Source of the DNA: CAVTWS01 sp963738445
GTDB lineage: Bacteria; Actinomycetota; Acidimicrobiia; Acidimicrobiales; SHLQ01
Reading direction: 5' to 3'
Assembly (NCBI GenBank): GCA_963738445.1
Contig: CAVTWS010000004.1
Span: 186,001 to 250,000 of the forward strand
DNA length: 64,000 nucleotides
Positions 63,440 to 64,000 of this stretch are shown here, piece after piece. The notes below the pieces were generated by a model. The model was not told the DNA's origin. It made no database searches and was given only the letters and a program-made list of their open reading frames with translations. Each line of letters starts with the position of its first letter. The stretch's first letter is position 1. The position numbers were made by a program, and so were the translations under genes.

Positions 63440-64000
63440 CTATTCGGCGCGGAGCGATTCCAGGTAGGGGCGCACGTCCGCGACCACCTCGTCGAAACGG
63501 TCCGCCTCGGAGGCGAACGTGGAGGTGACGGCATGGTCGTCGCCGACCGCGATCACGGCGAGGAAACGAAGCTGCTGGCCCGCCGCGTTGGGGGATTCGT
63601 ACTCCAGCACGGCCACCTCGACCCCGTCGACGGTCTCGATGATCTCGTTGTCGATGAACACGGCGTCCGGGAGCAGGGCCGGCAGGCTCTCGACGCTGAG
63701 GTCGACGTACTGCTGGAGTTCGAGGTCCTGTCCGTTGAACTCCTCGACGAAGATGTTCAGGTTGTCCTGAAAGAGGTCCGAACCGGTGCCGGTGGTCCAG
63801 GACCGCGTCCCCGATCTGGAGGGCGCCTTCGTTCCAGTCGTCACTGATCACCATCGACCACTGGGCGTCCTCGTCGACGACCAGCTCACCCTCGACGCCT
63901 CGCTGATCCGCGCTGGCCCGGTCGTCGAGCTCGTCGGAGCCGTCTGACGAATCGGATCCCTCCGGATCGTCGGATTCCTGGCCGCGGTCCGATTCCTCGC
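63440..64000 (-). CDS. Envelope protein with acidic linker, 5' end outside the window
   Basis: The visible part encodes a Ser/Asp/Glu-rich linker (PEGSDSSDGSDELDD), then a folded domain from WSMVISDDWNEGALQIGD to VRPYLESLRAE. One extra base near 63800 breaks the frame; skipping it gives GDAVWTTGTGSDLFQDNLN. The domain has the shape of PsbP-like or LpqN-type exported lipid-binding proteins (DLELQQYVDLSVESLPALL, ETVDGVEVAVLEYE), but I cannot confirm this. The start, and any signal peptide or DUF2510 motif, lies beyond the right edge. It is convergent with the stress protein gene, four bases apart. Confidence 0.68.

Overview
The window is high-GC DNA from an actinobacterium, most likely of the class Acidimicrobiia. 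This is inferred from the origin-proximal order dnaN-recF-DUF721-gyrB-gyrA followed by a DUF3566 membrane protein and tRNA-Ile, from many GTG starts, and from DUF2510 and DUF3105 proteins. The left edge cuts dnaN, so dnaA and oriC should lie just outside. No rRNA, CRISPR array or IS element was seen.

Layout. 1-9.8 kb: replication and gyrase block, a TadE-like protein, DUF3566, tRNA-Ile and an NAD-binding dehydrogenase. 9.8-20.7 kb: a WhiG/FliA-type sigma factor behind two tandem sigma-28-like promoters, a DUF3105 lipoprotein, an inositol-phosphatase-family enzyme (HisN-like), a DUF1295 membrane protein, glycogen genes glgC and glgA (convergent), a glycine-repeat membrane protein, an HAD 5'-nucleotidase, a DUF2510 protein, nth and two tRNA-Ser genes. 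20.8-35.5 kb: a genomic island at tRNA-Arg(ACG), made of three tandem units that each begin with an att copy followed at once by a tyrosine integrase. Cargo includes a NarL-type two-component system, a PIN toxin-antitoxin pair, a VapBC45-like pair, a nuclease-like protein, a truncated DUF262 protein and a further toxin-antitoxin-like pair. 35.5-39.1 kb: M15 peptidase, a GNAT-cupin fusion, a quinone-oxidoreductase-like enzyme and a cupin. 39.3-49.4 kb: a tightly overlapping exopolysaccharide operon (phosphodiesterase-like protein, three glycosyltransferases, Wzz-, Wzy- and Wzx-like proteins, membrane-anchored P450). 49.5-53.2 kb: thiolase/DUF35 pair, map, DUF2157 protein. 53.3-63.4 kb: a six-gene minus-strand operon (M50/CBS protease, PEP synthase, kinase-like APH-AAA protein, cation P-type ATPase, formate/nitrite channel, lipoprotein) divergent from a tandem universal stress protein. 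The right edge holds a partial gene.

How they work together. The last block resembles the gene content of mycobacterial DosR (hypoxia/dormancy) regulons. Its divergent promoter region has a palindrome exactly midway between two identical -10 hexamers, which suggests one regulator for both directions. The polysaccharide operon has the parts for synthesis, flipping, polymerisation and length control of a surface polymer. Many stand-alone genes have a TANNNT hexamer 6-7 bases before a GTG or ATG start, which suggests leaderless transcripts.

Quality note. At least eight conserved chromosomal genes (gyrB, glgA, nth, two in the polysaccharide operon, the P-type ATPase, the M50 protease, the last gene) and three places in island genes carry a single extra base. 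Removing one base restores each family sequence, and in the protease restores the catalytic HELGH motif. I read these as residual assembly insertions rather than true pseudogenes, and annotate these genes across the break.
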